NCBI GenBank assembly: GCA_963210315.1
Contig: OY723299.1
Location: forward strand, 930,001-994,000
Length of the DNA: 64,000 nucleotides
Reading direction: 5' to 3'
DNA from: Rhynchopus euleeides
Lineage: Eukaryota > Euglenozoa > Diplonemea > Diplonemida > Diplonemidae
The notes beneath the pieces are model-generated. The model ran no database searches. It saw only the letters and a program-made list of their open reading frames with translations, and was not told the DNA's origin. Below, piece by piece: positions 24,804 to 35,571 of this stretch (position 1 is the stretch's first letter; each line of letters starts with the position of its first letter). A program made the position numbers and the translations under genes.

Positions 24804-27800
24804 CTATATCCTCCCCGCAACAAAGGAACGGCTCCTCCCGGTCAGCTCCATCAGCACGGTGCAGGCCAAATGGTGTGTGTTGTCGTCAACATCGCCCTCG
24901 ACACCTTCCAGCATGGACTCCACGTCGTCGAAGTGCTGCTTCTCCTCGTCAGCATCGATCACCCTGTTGGGCCTCCGGGGGGTGTTGCGCCGGGCAAGTC
25001 CGGCAATCTCCGCAAGATCCTCCTTGTTCGCCCACATGTGCCGCTGCACAGAAGCGGCCTCCTTGCCCAGCTCCTCTGCGGCAGAGGTGAACACCTCGTT
25101 GCGCTCCTCCTCCGAGTAAGCGTCGTTCAGCCTCGCGAGGTACTTGGTCGCCAACACCTCATTCTCCTCGTCAGACCACGACTCCGGGATCATCTCCTGC
25201 AGGCTCCGCCGCAGCTTCCGCACCGGCTCCGGCGCCTCCAGGTCCTCCCCCTCCTCCCCAGCGCCATCCGCAGCAGGGGCGGCACCGCCCCCCTCCACCT
25301 GCTCCTCCTCCTCACGCTTCCGCTTGGCATTGGGCGAGGCAGGGGGGTCATCTGAGGGCTGCGATCCATCCACGTCGAGCTGGAGTGTGTCAGCGCGTGC
25401 AGGCTGTGTGCGCGAGGAGTCGGTGTTGGCCTGCATCACAGGCACCTTGAGTGTGGGCCTGCTGCGGCGTGCAGGCGTAGTGTAGTCATCACCCTCTGCA
25501 GCGGGAAGGGTCTCCTGCGAGGCAAAGGTGAGGGGGCGCGCGACAGCGCCGTGGCCTGTCGGGATGCTGCGCTCCACCTCGACCCTCTCGCGGCGCTCCT
25601 TCTCCGCGCTCTTCTTCGCGGAGTGGAGCTCCTGGCGCAGCTCCCCGATGGTCCGCTGCTTCGCCTCCTTCTCCGCAAAGATCCCCTTGAAGGTGTCCAC
25701 CTCCTTGTAGAGGAACTCGACCTGCTGCTTCAGCTTCTCATTCTCCTCAGCAAGGTCCTGCTTCTGTGGATCGGGAGGGGGAAGCAGGTTGTAGATAGGA
25801 AGGAAAATGGTTGGAGAAGGGAAACAGAGGAAAAAGGTGCCAGCCACCACCACCACCACCACCACCACCACCACCCCTGTCTTCGCCCGCCCCATCCGTG
25901 TGTGCCGTCTGTCCCCACCCATACTTCGTCCTCTGTGATGCGTGCACACCCCTTGGCATCCTCCGTGGCTGTGCAGGCCTCACGGAGAGCAGCCTCCAGC
26001 GAGGCAACCTGCTGCTGCAGGCCACCGTCCTGCAGGCAGCATGCGTTGTCACGGTGGGGGAGGGGGAGGGGGGGGTATTGAAATTGAATTAGAAATAAAA
26101 AGGGAAGCGCAAGAATGATCTCGCTTCACTCGTTATGCAGGTTGTGTCTGGTGATCCAGTGACTATATACTCTGGGGGGATTGATTGTCAAGAGTGAAAA
26201 AAAAAACCCCCCCCCAGCACCTTCTCGCAATGTATACTCGAGGGGAGGATGCAAAGGGGATGAACTCCTGAAATCGTACTCCTCTCGCTATAAGAAGAGA
26301 AACACCCTGCCCAGCAACTGCAAAAAAGGCAGATCCGGGTTACTCTTCGTTGAGCGCACACAAACAAAAATAAAAGAACCCATACCTTGCTGTCCGCCGA
26401 GGCTGCGCTGAGCTGCGCCTGCAGCGAGTCAGCCTCCTGCCGAACCGACTGCATCTCGCCAGCCCTCTTCTCCGCCTCGGCAAGCTTGGCACCCAGCGCC
26501 GCCACCTCGCCCTGCGCCTCCTGCAGGGCCTTCGCCTGCTGCGCAGAAGCCTCCCGCTCCTCCTTCAGGGCACGCGTCTGCTCCTCCACAGCGGCATCCG
26601 CTGCACCCTCCTCCCCGGCAACTGCAGGGTTGCTCTGCAGGGCCTTCACACGGCGCTCCACGCGGTCCACCTCCTGCATCTGCCGCGGGTCTTCGCTGCA
26701 TGCGCGGAGGCCGCGCAGGCGGTTGAGCAGCACCAGGAGCTCGCGTGTTGCGGCGCGGGTCACATCCGCAGATTCGCGGAGCTGCTGGCGCAGCTCGCGC
26801 TGCTCACGCCCTGCCTTACACTGCTCCTCCGACTGCTTCTGCTTTGTGGAACGCAGCTCCGTGGTTTTGGCGTGCAGCTCGTCATTCAACCGAGCGTCGC
26901 GCTGGCGGGAGGCCTCCTTCTCACTGGCAAGGCTCTCTTCGGCCTGCTTCAGCTGCTTCCGCAGGTCTTCCGACTTCCTCTCCAGGTCAACTGTGTCCCG
27001 CGGTGCCTGCAGCTGCGAGATGCGCAGCCGCGCCGCCTTCAGCTCCGCACGCAGGCTCTCGTTCTCATCCCGCAGTGGCCCTGCAGCTGCTGCCGGCTGG
27101 CTCGCGTTGCTGGTGGGGCGTGCCTCTGCCTCAGCAAGCTTGACCCGCAGCTGTGAGATCTGTTCCAGGTAGCGGCGGGGCAGCTCGTCAGACTCCTTCT
27201 TGAGATGCTCGATGTAGCTGTCGACACCTGCCTTCTCAGCCTGCATGGCATCGCAGGTTGTCTTCAGCGTTGCGATCTCCCGGTAGAGCTCGTTCATCCT
27301 CTCCGCGTCAGCAGAGCTCTGCTGCTGCACCGCAGCCTCCGCCGCAGCCGCAGCCGCAGCCATCGCTGCCGCCTCCGCCTCCGCCGCACCTGCCTGCGGC
27401 AGCTGCATCGGCGGCGGCGCAGCCCTCCCCTTCAGCTGCTGCGACAGCATCAGCAGGTTGGGCGACCCTCCCTCCGCCTCCTTCCGCTTCGCCCCCATCC
27501 CCCGCGCCAGCGACAGCAGCTGCGGGGTCTCATCCTCACTCCCGTCTGCAGATGTGGCGGATGCGGCCTTAAAGGGCACTGCCTTCGGCGCCTCCACCTT
27601 AGCCCCCCCAAAGAACCCGCCTGTGAAGGCGCCAGTCTGGAATTGGAACCCGCCAGCAGGCTTGGCTGCAGGGAGTGGGGCGGGTGTGCTTTCGCCAAGC
27701 TTGGAGGGTGCGCCCCAACCGGAGAAGGCAGCAGGTGCAGGCGGGGGGGTCGGGAGCCCGTCGGAAGCTGGGGCTGCCTTCGCAGCAGAAGGTTTTGCGG

Positions 27801-28023
27801 TGGGCTTCGCAGGGTGAGGGGTGGGAGCAGCAGCTGCTGCTGCCTCCTCCTCGGCCTGCCTTGCGAGCGCACGGAGGGTCGCGTCCCTCAGGTAGTCCAG
27901 AGACTTCCGCAGCTTGTGCTGCGCGCAGCTGCGCGCGACAGCTCTCGCTGAGTTGAGCCGGCGCGCGTGGGAGAAACCCGCCGGCAGCGCCTTCGCCGGC
28001 AGCTGCCTCCGTGTGCCCTTCAT
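24804..28023 (-). CDS. Coiled-coil protein with C-terminal SANT/Myb-like segment, 900 residues
   Basis: Exons 28023-26386, 26029-25925 and 25763-24804 join in phase 0 (donors GTATGG twice; acceptors CTGCAG and CCACAG) and end in TAG. Residues 1-65 are basic; 65-270 are Ala/Pro-rich with FG-like GGFQFQTGAFTGGFFGG; 290-640 are coiled coil. A low-complexity acidic/basic stretch leads to PESWSDEENEVLATKYLARL (about 774-793), which has the Trp-acid-Glu start of SANT/Myb folds; only the first helix is convincing. A nuclear role is inferred from that and from the KRKR tract (about 729). Intron 1 (356 bp) consists almost entirely of three short repeat elements; intron 2 holds a CAC microsatellite at 25848-25880. 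Confidence 0.82.
26073..26158. repeat. Short interspersed element, type 2 copy a
   Basis: Shares GCAAGAATGATC and TCACTCGTTATGCAGGTTGT with 61471-61539, where the insertion is cleanly bounded by direct repeats. Lies in intron 1 of the SANT-like gene. Confidence 0.7.
26175..26232. repeat. Short interspersed element, type 1 copy a
   Basis: Carries TTGATTGTCAAGAGTGAA and CAGCACCTTCTCGCAATG. Flanked by similar TATACTC plus G-rich sequence at 26166 and 26233, a possible target duplication. Confidence 0.7.
26291..26361. repeat. Intronic short repeat, type 3 copy b
   Basis: Near-identical to 7180-7246. Ends 24 bp from the splice donor of exon 1 of the SANT-like gene. Confidence 0.75.
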
Positions 28024-28152
28024 CCTGATCCCGGCGGGTCTCACAGGGAGGCACAGGGGGGGAGGTGCAGGAGGAGGCTGTGTGAGGGGTTGTGTGTGTT
28101 GCCGCAAGGCAAGGCCCCTGGTGGGTGTGCCTGTGTGGGGAGGGAGAGGGGG

Positions 28153-28260
28153 GTTTGATCGTCGAGAGTGGATGGAAAAGTAAGTCTCCCAGCACCTTCT
28201 TGCAATGCTAGTCCTGTTTGTAGTCACTACACCAGACATGTTGTACAAAACAGATCAATA
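28153..28260. repeat. Short interspersed element, type 1 copy b (longest)
   Basis: TTTGATCGTCGAGAGTG to AAACAGATCAATA, 108 bp. It is bracketed by GGAGGGAGAGGGGGG at 28138-28152 and 28261-28275, a clean 15-bp direct repeat. Confidence 0.8.
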
Positions 28261-28298
28261 GGAGGGAGAGGGGGGGGCGGGGGATTATATCTATAGTG

Positions 28299-28400
28299 CG
28301 TCGAGAGTGCAGGCAAAACAAAAAACGCATCGTCTCCCAGCAACTTCTCGCAATATTTGTCCTTTTTTGAAGCCACCTCACCGAGTATGATGTACTAAAT
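28299..28400. repeat. Short interspersed element, type 1 copy c (diverged)
   Basis: CGTCGAGAGTGCAGG, then TCTCCCAGCAACTTCTCGCA. The same tail order as copy b is present but with more changes. Confidence 0.65.
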
Positions 28401-28412
28401 GCAGAGTAGAGG

Positions 28413-28487
28413 GGGGTTTGATCGTCGAGAGGGAATGGAAAAGTAAATCTCCCAGCACCTTCTCGCAATGTTAGTCCTTTGTGCATG
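28413..28487. repeat. Short interspersed element, type 1 copy d
   Basis: TTTGATCGTCGAGAG to CTTCTCGCAATGTTAGTCC. GCAGAGTAGAGGGGGG occurs on both sides (28401 and 28488), a 16-bp direct repeat. Confidence 0.8.
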
Positions 28488-28507
28488 CAGAGTAGAGGGG
28501 GGGGGGA

Positions 28508-30082
28508 GTGGGGAAGTGGGGTGGTCCACCAGGCCATCAGTCGGCAGCCTTTCACTTGTGTCTAACATAACGGACGCCAGATCTTGAGGGCCATGTCGGG
28601 AGATCGAGAGATCGAGAGAGAAGGGAGGGGGATAGAAGGAGAATAGAGAGAGAGACAAGCCCCGAGACACGGAGGCGCCGGGAAGGGAGGGAAGCCTGTG
28701 GCTGCCTGTGCCCCTTTCCGTGTGGTGCCGTGATGCAAGAACCCGAGATCCCGCCCCACCACCCCCCCCTTTCACCACACCCTTTTGACACCTTCACTGC
28801 GAAGCTGTCTTCGCGCAGCCGTGCGGGGTGCGGGGTGTGCCGCGGCTGCCCCCTCCCCAATGCAATACTCGCCCGACAACACACCGCTGCCCCTTTGCCC
28901 CAACCCCTATCCCAGCCCCTCCCCCCTGCAAAGCACGGGCGGGAAGGGGGATCCTGCTGCTTCTGTTGGAGAATGCACACGGGTTTCTCTCCCGTGTGCA
29001 GTGCATTCCCCAACGTGTTTGTCTCGGGCCCAGTGGTGAGACAGGGATGCTGTCGTCTCGGATTTATTCTCCAGCGTGGCATTTCACCTTACCTATACCC
29101 AGAGACCCTGTGCCCCCCCCTTTGCACCCACATCCCACACATTCCCTGCCCCACCCCCTGGCCTGTCTGCTCACAACCTACACACTGTCAGGAACACCAT
29201 CCAGATTGACAGGATCCAGCCCCTTCCCTGATTCTGGCTTTGCCTGGCTGAAGGTCATAATTATCGTCAGCTTGAAGATACGTCAGACCGACTTCACAGA
29301 ACACACGTCCTGGGGGGGGGGGGGTTAAATGGGGGGTGGGGGTGGTCGGAATAGGCTGGGACACCCTCTATTGCCAGGCATCTGTGACCAACTATAGGGG
29401 GGGGGGTCAGCTGCAGCCTGCCTGTTTGCTTCGTGCCGCACACCCCTCTTCCCCCCCCCCACCCGATACACCGTTGAGCGAAACAGGGAAACTACCTTGA
29501 CGGGTGGGTGGATGAGGCAGGATGTACCAACAACACCCGTCACGCCCCCCCCACACACACCACACACGGGACTACCCCAACCCTGCAGCGCATGGTGTTG
29601 TGTTCTCCTTTGGAGGTGTTTCCGAAGTGTTTTTCGCCTTCTTACTCTCACATTCGCTTCTCTCTCTTTCCCCCCCGCTCCCCACAGCCCCCCCCCCCCC
29701 GGGTCAGCCAGAAGCATCCAGAAGGGACAGATTGCAGAGAGGCATTTCATTGGTGGCCTAACACAGACAACAGGCAGACCGTACTGACTCATCCTATTCA
29801 CCCGCTTCCTTCCGCGGCAGACAACGCAGCAGACATCAAGGCACACGGTGCGGCACAATGTACATGGGGGCCATGTCACAGCACAGCCCACATCAGAAAC
29901 GTATCCAGATAGTAGTAGCTTGGCGTGTGGAGGGTCTGGCCTGCGCAAGCGAGGGGTGTTCAGCCACACTCGGGGCAGCCAGCGGCTCGTCACTCACAAG
30001 GGCTAGAGAGATAGAGGTTGCGGAGTGAACCGCAGGTCAAAAGAAAGCAGGCCGGAGCTAGAGAAGGGAACGGCCGCATCCC
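28508..30082. other. Intergenic, no gene recognised
   Basis: GAGA-rich DNA at 28600-28660, C-rich tracts, poly-G runs near 29311-29340 and poly-C near 29689-29700. Open frames are short and without domains. Confidence 0.5.
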
Positions 30083-31539
30083 TTACGGCTTGAAGCCCTT
30101 GATGTCCTGTGGGGGGGGGGGGGTGGATGAAAAAGAGTGGTGGTAGTGTTGTGTTGTGGCGGAGACAGCGGGCAACTTCACAGAGCTGCGACAGGTGGCA
30201 GGTTTTAGGTGGTGGCGGCAGCCCACAGCCTGAAAGATGGATGGAGGGTTTGTCGGGGGAAGAAATTACTTCCGTCGGTGCAGAGAGCGGGCCGTGTCGG
30301 CTGAGAAACAAACACAGGGTGGCATACATCGAAGATATCGTTGGCCATCCCGGTCACAGCGAACTGGCGGAAGTTCAGCGGGTTGGACGATCCGCTGAGC
30401 AACGCGTTGCCACCGCTGTCGGTGCCGTAGTACGTGGTCAGGATCCGGAGGTCGTCCACCCCAGCTTTCATCTCGCCCGAGCACTTAGCACAGTTGGTCC
30501 TCCCCGACACGGGGTCGGGCAGGCACTTAGCCGAGGAGTCGAACATGCACTTGTTGTCAGAATCGCATGTGCTCTCAAACCCGTTGCCGATGGGCTCACG
30601 GTTCTTGTACTGGTAGGAGCCGTCCTTCAGGGTGACGTTGTAGATGAGGAACGTGGCAATCAGCGTGCAGTCCTCAGAAGTAGAGTTGTCCATCACACGG
30701 ACACGGCTGTTCTGTGACAATTCCGGCAGCAGACCCCCCACCTTGTCGGCTGTGAGCTTCCCCGTCTCGTACACAGCCAGCTCGGCGGTGTTGTTGTGGT
30801 TCAGCATGATGTTCAGGTAGTCGTAGGACTTACTCAGGGTGAATGCAGAGAACTTGTCCACCTTCGCGCAGAAGAAGTGTGTCTTGTAACCGGTGCACCC
30901 CGAACCTGCAGTCGTGCACTCGTGGCCTGACGGGTAGACGTTCGTCCCACACGTCGCGATATCACCATCACACCCATCGAGGGCACCGACAGCAAAGCGC
31001 ATGTCGAAGTATCCATCAGACGAGCAGGAACTCCCCCGCTGTGAAGTGGGTGAGTTGTGCACGGGAAGAGGAAGTTGCATTTTGTAAGTTAGGCGTAGCC
31101 AACTCAGGAAACTTTTCACCGTGCGGATCATTGCGAACACTTCACACGCCCGGCAGGCTGTGGGGTGTTCTGCCTTCGAAGAACTCAAACTGTCGTTGCT
31201 ACCTTCTCTCTTGTGATTCACTCGGTTGCATTAGACAACCACTTGCAAGACGCAAGGGAACACCACACAACTCAGGACCGATGCCCCTTTTCTGCTCCAC
31301 CCGCACGTGAGCCGATACACAACAAGCGGGCCTGGATGACCTGACCTCCCCTCCCCCCAATCTCTTTTACCCTCTGACCGAGCAAGACCCCCACCCCCCC
31401 ACTCATCCATTCCACCACGAACAGCATGGCATACCTTTGCGGCAGGGTTGCAAGGGTTGCTGCAGCCTGTCACGGTCCCCGCACGACACAGCAGGAGCAC
31501 CGCGAGAAGGACCACAGGCACCAGCCCCCGCACCGACAT
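30083..31539 (-). CDS. Secreted Cys-rich glycoprotein, 279 residues, three exons
   Basis: Exons 31539-31435 (35 codons), 31038-30328 (237 codons) and 30106-30083 (7 codons plus TAA) join in phase 0, both donors GTATGC, acceptors TTCACAG and CCCACAG. The first exon is a textbook signal peptide (MSVRGLVPVVLLAVLLLCRA, cleavage near residue 24). The mature part has many cysteines in short-spaced pairs (CSNPC, CKC-like SAKC and NCAKC) and three N-glycosylation sequons (NNT, NST, NVT), so an extracellular or endomembrane product is likely. No family was recognised. The last exon encodes only DIKGFKP and is worth transcript support. Confidence 0.8.
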
Positions 31540-31964
31540 ACTGTCACCTGCAAGGGTTGGCTTTGACCCGTGTGTGCTGCAGATGGGGGTGTGAGTTGGC
31601 TGGGTTTGTGCAGACTCATCACAGTTACAACACATCGAGGGCGCACCCTTTGTGAGAGCAGGACCCATGCCTCACCTGAGGTTGGGAATGCCTGAGGTAT
31701 ATCGCATGCGACACAACACATCGGCGTGGGCTTGTCAACAGGACACAGAACCGTACTATCTGCTAAGCAACAATAGGCGGGCAGGGTGGGCGGGGGGTGG
31801 GGGGAGGCGGTTCGTTCTTCGCCACACAGCGGGACCCCTCCAGCAACGGGGCCCCGTGGCTCCGGAGAGCAAAGCGGTCGTGCCCCTGCGGGCCAGCAGG
31901 CAGGCAGGGCGCACGCAGGACACGCCACCTCCATGCCGCAGCAGAGCGGCAGGCCGGTGGCGCT

Positions 31965-32496
31965 CTAGTTGTCCTTCGACCCGATGTACGTCCACCCCTG
32001 CGACGGCATCACGTGCTTCACCATGCCCATAATCATGGTGTCCTGGATACCAGACGAGATACCGTACGACGCGTTGAAATTTGTCCCTGTCCGTGCAAGC
32101 ACCTTTGTCAGACCACGCCTGCACAGAATCCCGTTCACACGCGTGTAGTTGGTGGAGAGCGCCCGGTGGGGGTACCACATCTGTGTGGGTTGTTGTGGTC
32201 ATGTTGTATGTGCGGGGTGGGGAGGGGTGAAGTAGATCGTCACAGCAAGGCAGATGAACACGAGCAACCCACCCACCGATGCTGCAGTGGCAACACAGCG
32301 CCGACAAACCGCCCACCCCCCCCCCCCTCCTCCCCACTGTCTCATCTCTGCGGCATACGTAACGCACGGTGGAGGTGGGCTTCCACACCGGTTTCGCAAG
32401 GGGGCGGGCACGGCTCCCTGTGGGTGCCATGGCCCGAGGCACAGAGACGGCCAGCATCCTCTTTGTGTAGACCCCAGCCCGCAGGCAGGGCGCCAC
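31965..32496 (-). CDS. Last two exons of a small, possibly secreted protein
   Basis: A 72-codon terminal exon (32180-31965, TAG) follows acceptor CCCACACAG; the previous exon ends at 32359 in CGTTAC before donor GTATGC, phase 0, giving STVRYMWYPHRALS across the junction. The terminal exon has sequons NYT and NAS and ends IGSKDN. The 5' limit is unsure: an in-frame stop lies just upstream of 32496, so the exon starts within it or the protein begins at an internal ATG near 32462. It lies 426 bp upstream of the secreted-protein gene in the same orientation. Not recognised as a family. Confidence 0.45.
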
Positions 32497-33192
32497 TCAG
32501 ATGCTCTGCAGCAGGGCGGTGTGTGTGGTGTGTGGTTGATCCCAGTGGGCATCACAAATGAGTGGCAAAGAAAACAGGACCTGCCAAAACACATTTTCGG
32601 GCGCAATATCAAACTTCTGTCGTCACACCTCTGCCGACACTGCCTTTCCTTGACTCCATCCAGATTGTTACAAATACAGGGAACATCCGCTGCGGGCACC
32701 GCCCCAACCCAGACCAGCCAGAGAGCAGCCAGCGGCAGCGGCAGCAGAAAGAAAAGAAGAAATCGGTGGCTCCGAACAAAATTAACACACAACACGCCCC
32801 CACCCCCCCTCCTCCTCCTCCCACCCCCGACTCGACAGGAGCCACCACATGTGTACATGAGAAGTTACCGAATCAGCGCCGAAGCCGAGAGACGGGGGGT
32901 TGATTGTCGAGAGTGAATGGAAAAAACAAGTCTCCCATCACCTCCTCGCAATGAACCGAACCGCCGAAGCCAAGAGACTGGCGGGGGGCGGGGAACAGCA
33001 CGCCCACATCCTGGACAACCTCCCCATCGGGAGTGTCCCACCCAGGCGTGCTCCACACCCACACCCCCCCCTTTCTTCCTTGGCAATACTACTTTAGGGC
33101 AGACCTTTTCTTTAGAATTGCTGAGCATCCCATCTCCCCCTCCCCCTCCCACTTCCCCGGAACCCGCTTATATCACATCGATCTGCCTCAAC
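32497..33192. other. Intergenic or unresolved exon region
   Basis: On the minus strand 32765-32620 reads LLFFLLPLPLAALWLVWVGA then a Cys-rich stretch (CICNN, CRQRC), like a signal peptide of a secreted protein, but no in-frame ATG or splice sites could be placed. It may be the start of the gene at 31965-32496. Confidence 0.3.
32895..32953. repeat. Short interspersed element, type 1 copy e
   Basis: TTGATTGTCGAGAGTGAATG to CACCTCCTCGCAATG. An imperfect direct repeat of about 25 bp (CGCCGAAGCCGAGAGAC / CGCCGAAGCCAAGAGAC) brackets it. Confidence 0.75.
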
Positions 33193-35571
33193 TCACCTCG
33201 AGTTGCTCCAGGGCGTCGCTGGCTGGGTTGCAGGTGAAGACCGCGAGAGGTAGGGGCTCAGGGCAGGGCTGTTGAATGTGCTGTTCCTGCTGCGTGCCGG
33301 AGACACAGTCGACTGGTGGATGTCCAGCGTGGTGGGCTCGTCACTCCCCCAGGGGATGCGAGTGATCTTCATGTCGGCATGGGGGCGGGTGTGCATCATG
33401 GCTTGCGTCAGGTCAACCTGCGAGTCGATCTTCACCCCGTTGAGATACAGCAGCCTGTCCCCCACGCGCAAACCTGCGCGATCCCCTGTGGAGTGTGGGA
33501 ACACCTGCGACACCTCTGCGCCACGCTTCCCCGCCTCCCCTTGGACAGAGATCCCCAAAGCCTCCGTCACGATCGAGGAATCCTCACGCCTGCTGCAGCG
33601 GAACGCGGCATCTTCCAACTCCGCCTTCAGGCAGGCCATAACTGGGGTGCTCATGATGCTGTGGACACGCTCATCAATGGACATCTTATCAGCGCCTGAC
33701 ACACTATCCACATCGATTGCCCAGAGGGAGCAGAGCCCTTGGAACATTTTGTGCATTGTGCCGAGCTTCTCCCGGATCCGATCCCTCTCAGATGTCGCGC
33801 TGGACTCGATATCGCGGCACATCGAGAGCGCCATTTCGTAACGGCTCGTTTCGAATGCCTTGCTCCCCTCGGAGACACCCTCGACGGCCTGCACCTTCCT
33901 CCCCAGCACCGACACCTCCTTCGCGACGATCCGCACCTTCTCCGCAAGGGGGGCAAACCGCTCCCCAACAGCCGCAGGGATGGTCTCCCCCGCAACCTGC
34001 TTCCGCAGGGCCTCCACCGCAGCGGCAGACCGCCTCCCCGCGGCACCCTCCACCTCCTTCACAGCCCTATCCACAGCGGCAAGGGCCTGCGACAGCCGCG
34101 CATCCAGGCCGCGGAGCTCTGCTGCCTCCGCCTTGCCGCTCAGCAGCGGTGTGAGGCGGGACACGCCCTCCTCCGCCGCACGCACCGCTGCGGCCTGGGC
34201 AGCGGAGAGGGATTTTGCGGTGGATTCGACATGTGACTGCAGTGCGCTCTCCACGGAGGCAACGGCGGAGGAGATGGTTGAGCACTTTGAGAAGATGCTC
34301 TCGATGCGGGAGGAGTTGACTGTGATGAGAGTTGACTTCTCCGCCAGAGCGCTGACCTGCATCGACAGCGCATCGGCACGCGCCGTCACCCCCTGGGTTG
34401 AATCGGATAGCTCCGAGAGACGCTCCGAATGGGCACGCTGCTCCTCAGAGAGCTTTGCCGACACCTCACGCAGGCCCTCCTCCGCCACACCCTTCCACGC
34501 CTGTGTGTCCTGCCGCAGCTGCACGCACTGCAGGGTGGTTGCCTCCGCCGCGGTTTTCAGCCGCCCCGCCACCTCCTCGCGCAGCTCCTGCAGCGCCGCG
34601 GCTGCCGCCGCGGCGCGGCCCTCGCTGAGCTGCTTCTCCCTCACAGCCTCATTGGACACCCGCACCACCCCTGCCTGTGCCTCGGAGAGCTTCGCCGCAA
34701 CCTCTGCCTGCAGGGCGGCAGCGGAGGACGCATGCAGGGCGCGCTGCTGCTGCTCCGCCTCCGCTGCAGCTGCGGACAGCCGCGACACGGAGGCTGACAG
34801 CTCCTCGCGGAGACCCGACTCTGCGGCGCGGATATCCTTCTGCAGGCTGCTCAGGAGCAGCGCCTGGGAGGCTGCCCCCTCCTCCACCCCCTGCAGGGCC
34901 TGCCCATGCTGTGCGATGGCCGCACGGAGGGCGGCCTGCTCGGAAGCTGCCTGGCGGGATGCCTCAGCCAGGTCGGACTTTGCGGCCTGGGCTGCAGAGC
35001 TCACCGCAGCCTGCAGCGCGGCCTGCCCCGCCCGCTCAGCCTCTGCAGCCCGCGAGGTAGTGGATTCACGCAGCGCAGCCAGGTCTGCCCCGATGGCCTG
35101 CATGATCTGCCCCTCCGCTGCCTTAGGCAGCGTGCTGCGGCGAACGTCCTGCAGCTCCTCCGAGAGTGTGGTGATCTGTACAGCCGAGGCTGCCCGCAGC
35201 TCCGCTGCGCTCGCCTTGATGCTTTCAGTGAAGGAGGACTCCAGACGCGCCTCAGCCGCACGCTGGCTGTCTGCTGCATGTGCCACCTCCGCACGGAGGG
35301 CAGTGTCCGACCTCCGCTGCGCATCGCCCAAGCTCTGCGTTGCCTCCGCAACCCTTCGGCTGGCCTCCTCCTTTGCCTCGGCGACTGCGGCACGAAATGC
35401 CTTTGTCGTGTCCTGCTGTGTGCGTGCCGCGCTCGCCTCGGCTCTGTCGAGGCGTGCGGACATCGCCTCCAGGTCCCTGCGGAGCTGCGCGTTCTGCGCA
35501 GCGAGCTGCCCGATGGTGGACTGCAGTGGGGCTGTGTCCAACGAGCACAGGGTTGCAGGGACCTCCATCAT
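33193..35571 (-). CDS. Coiled-coil protein with C-terminal PDZ domain, 792 residues
   Basis: One uninterrupted frame from ATG 35571 (a second ATG follows directly) to TGA 33193. Residues 20-640 are Ala/Glu/Ser-rich coiled coil with QLAAQNAQLRRDLEAMSARL near the start. Residues about 670-738 form a PDZ domain: ALGISVQG, then GAEVSQVFPHSTGDRAGLRV, GDRLLYLNGVKI and the closing helix LTQAMMHT. The tail is Ser/Pro-rich (NSPALSPYLSRSS), a possible phosphorylation region. PDZ domains bind C-terminal peptides, so a scaffold role is likely. The stop overlaps GAGGTGAGT, which looks like a donor; however, GTGAGT differs from the GTATG donors of the neighbours, so the stop is preferred. Confidence 0.82.
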   Translation of the reverse strand: MMEVPATLCSLDTAPLQSTIGQLAAQNAQLRRDLEAMSARLDRAEASAARTQQDTTKAFRAAVAEAKEEASRRVAEATQSLGDAQRRSDTALRAEVAHAADSQRAAEARLESSFTESIKASAAELRAASAVQITTLSEELQDVRRSTLPKAAEGQIMQAIGADLAALRESTTSRAAEAERAGQAALQAAVSSAAQAAKSDLAEASRQAASEQAALRAAIAQHGQALQGVEEGAASQALLLSSLQKDIRAAESGLREELSASVSRLSAAAAEAEQQQRALHASSAAALQAEVAAKLSEAQAGVVRVSNEAVREKQLSEGRAAAAAAALQELREEVAGRLKTAAEATTLQCVQLRQDTQAWKGVAEEGLREVSAKLSEEQRAHSERLSELSDSTQGVTARADALSMQVSALAEKSTLITVNSSRIESIFSKCSTISSAVASVESALQSHVESTAKSLSAAQAAAVRAAEEGVSRLTPLLSGKAEAAELRGLDARLSQALAAVDRAVKEVEGAAGRRSAAAVEALRKQVAGETIPAAVGERFAPLAEKVRIVAKEVSVLGRKVQAVEGVSEGSKAFETSRYEMALSMCRDIESSATSERDRIREKLGTMHKMFQGLCSLWAIDVDSVSGADKMSIDERVHSIMSTPVMACLKAELEDAAFRCSRREDSSIVTEALGISVQGEAGKRGAEVSQVFPHSTGDRAGLRVGDRLLYLNGVKIDSQVDLTQAMMHTRPHADMKITRIPWGSDEPTTLDIHQSTVSPARSRNSTFNSPALSPYLSRSSPATQPATPWSNSR

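Noticed and set aside
25811-25890. Poly-His or poly-Pro protein
   Set aside because: A CAC microsatellite inside an intron of the SANT-like gene.
33193-33215. Donor GAG|GTGAGT extending the PDZ gene by another exon
   Set aside because: It differs from the GTATG donors of the other genes and no convincing downstream exon was seen; the TGA is taken as the end.
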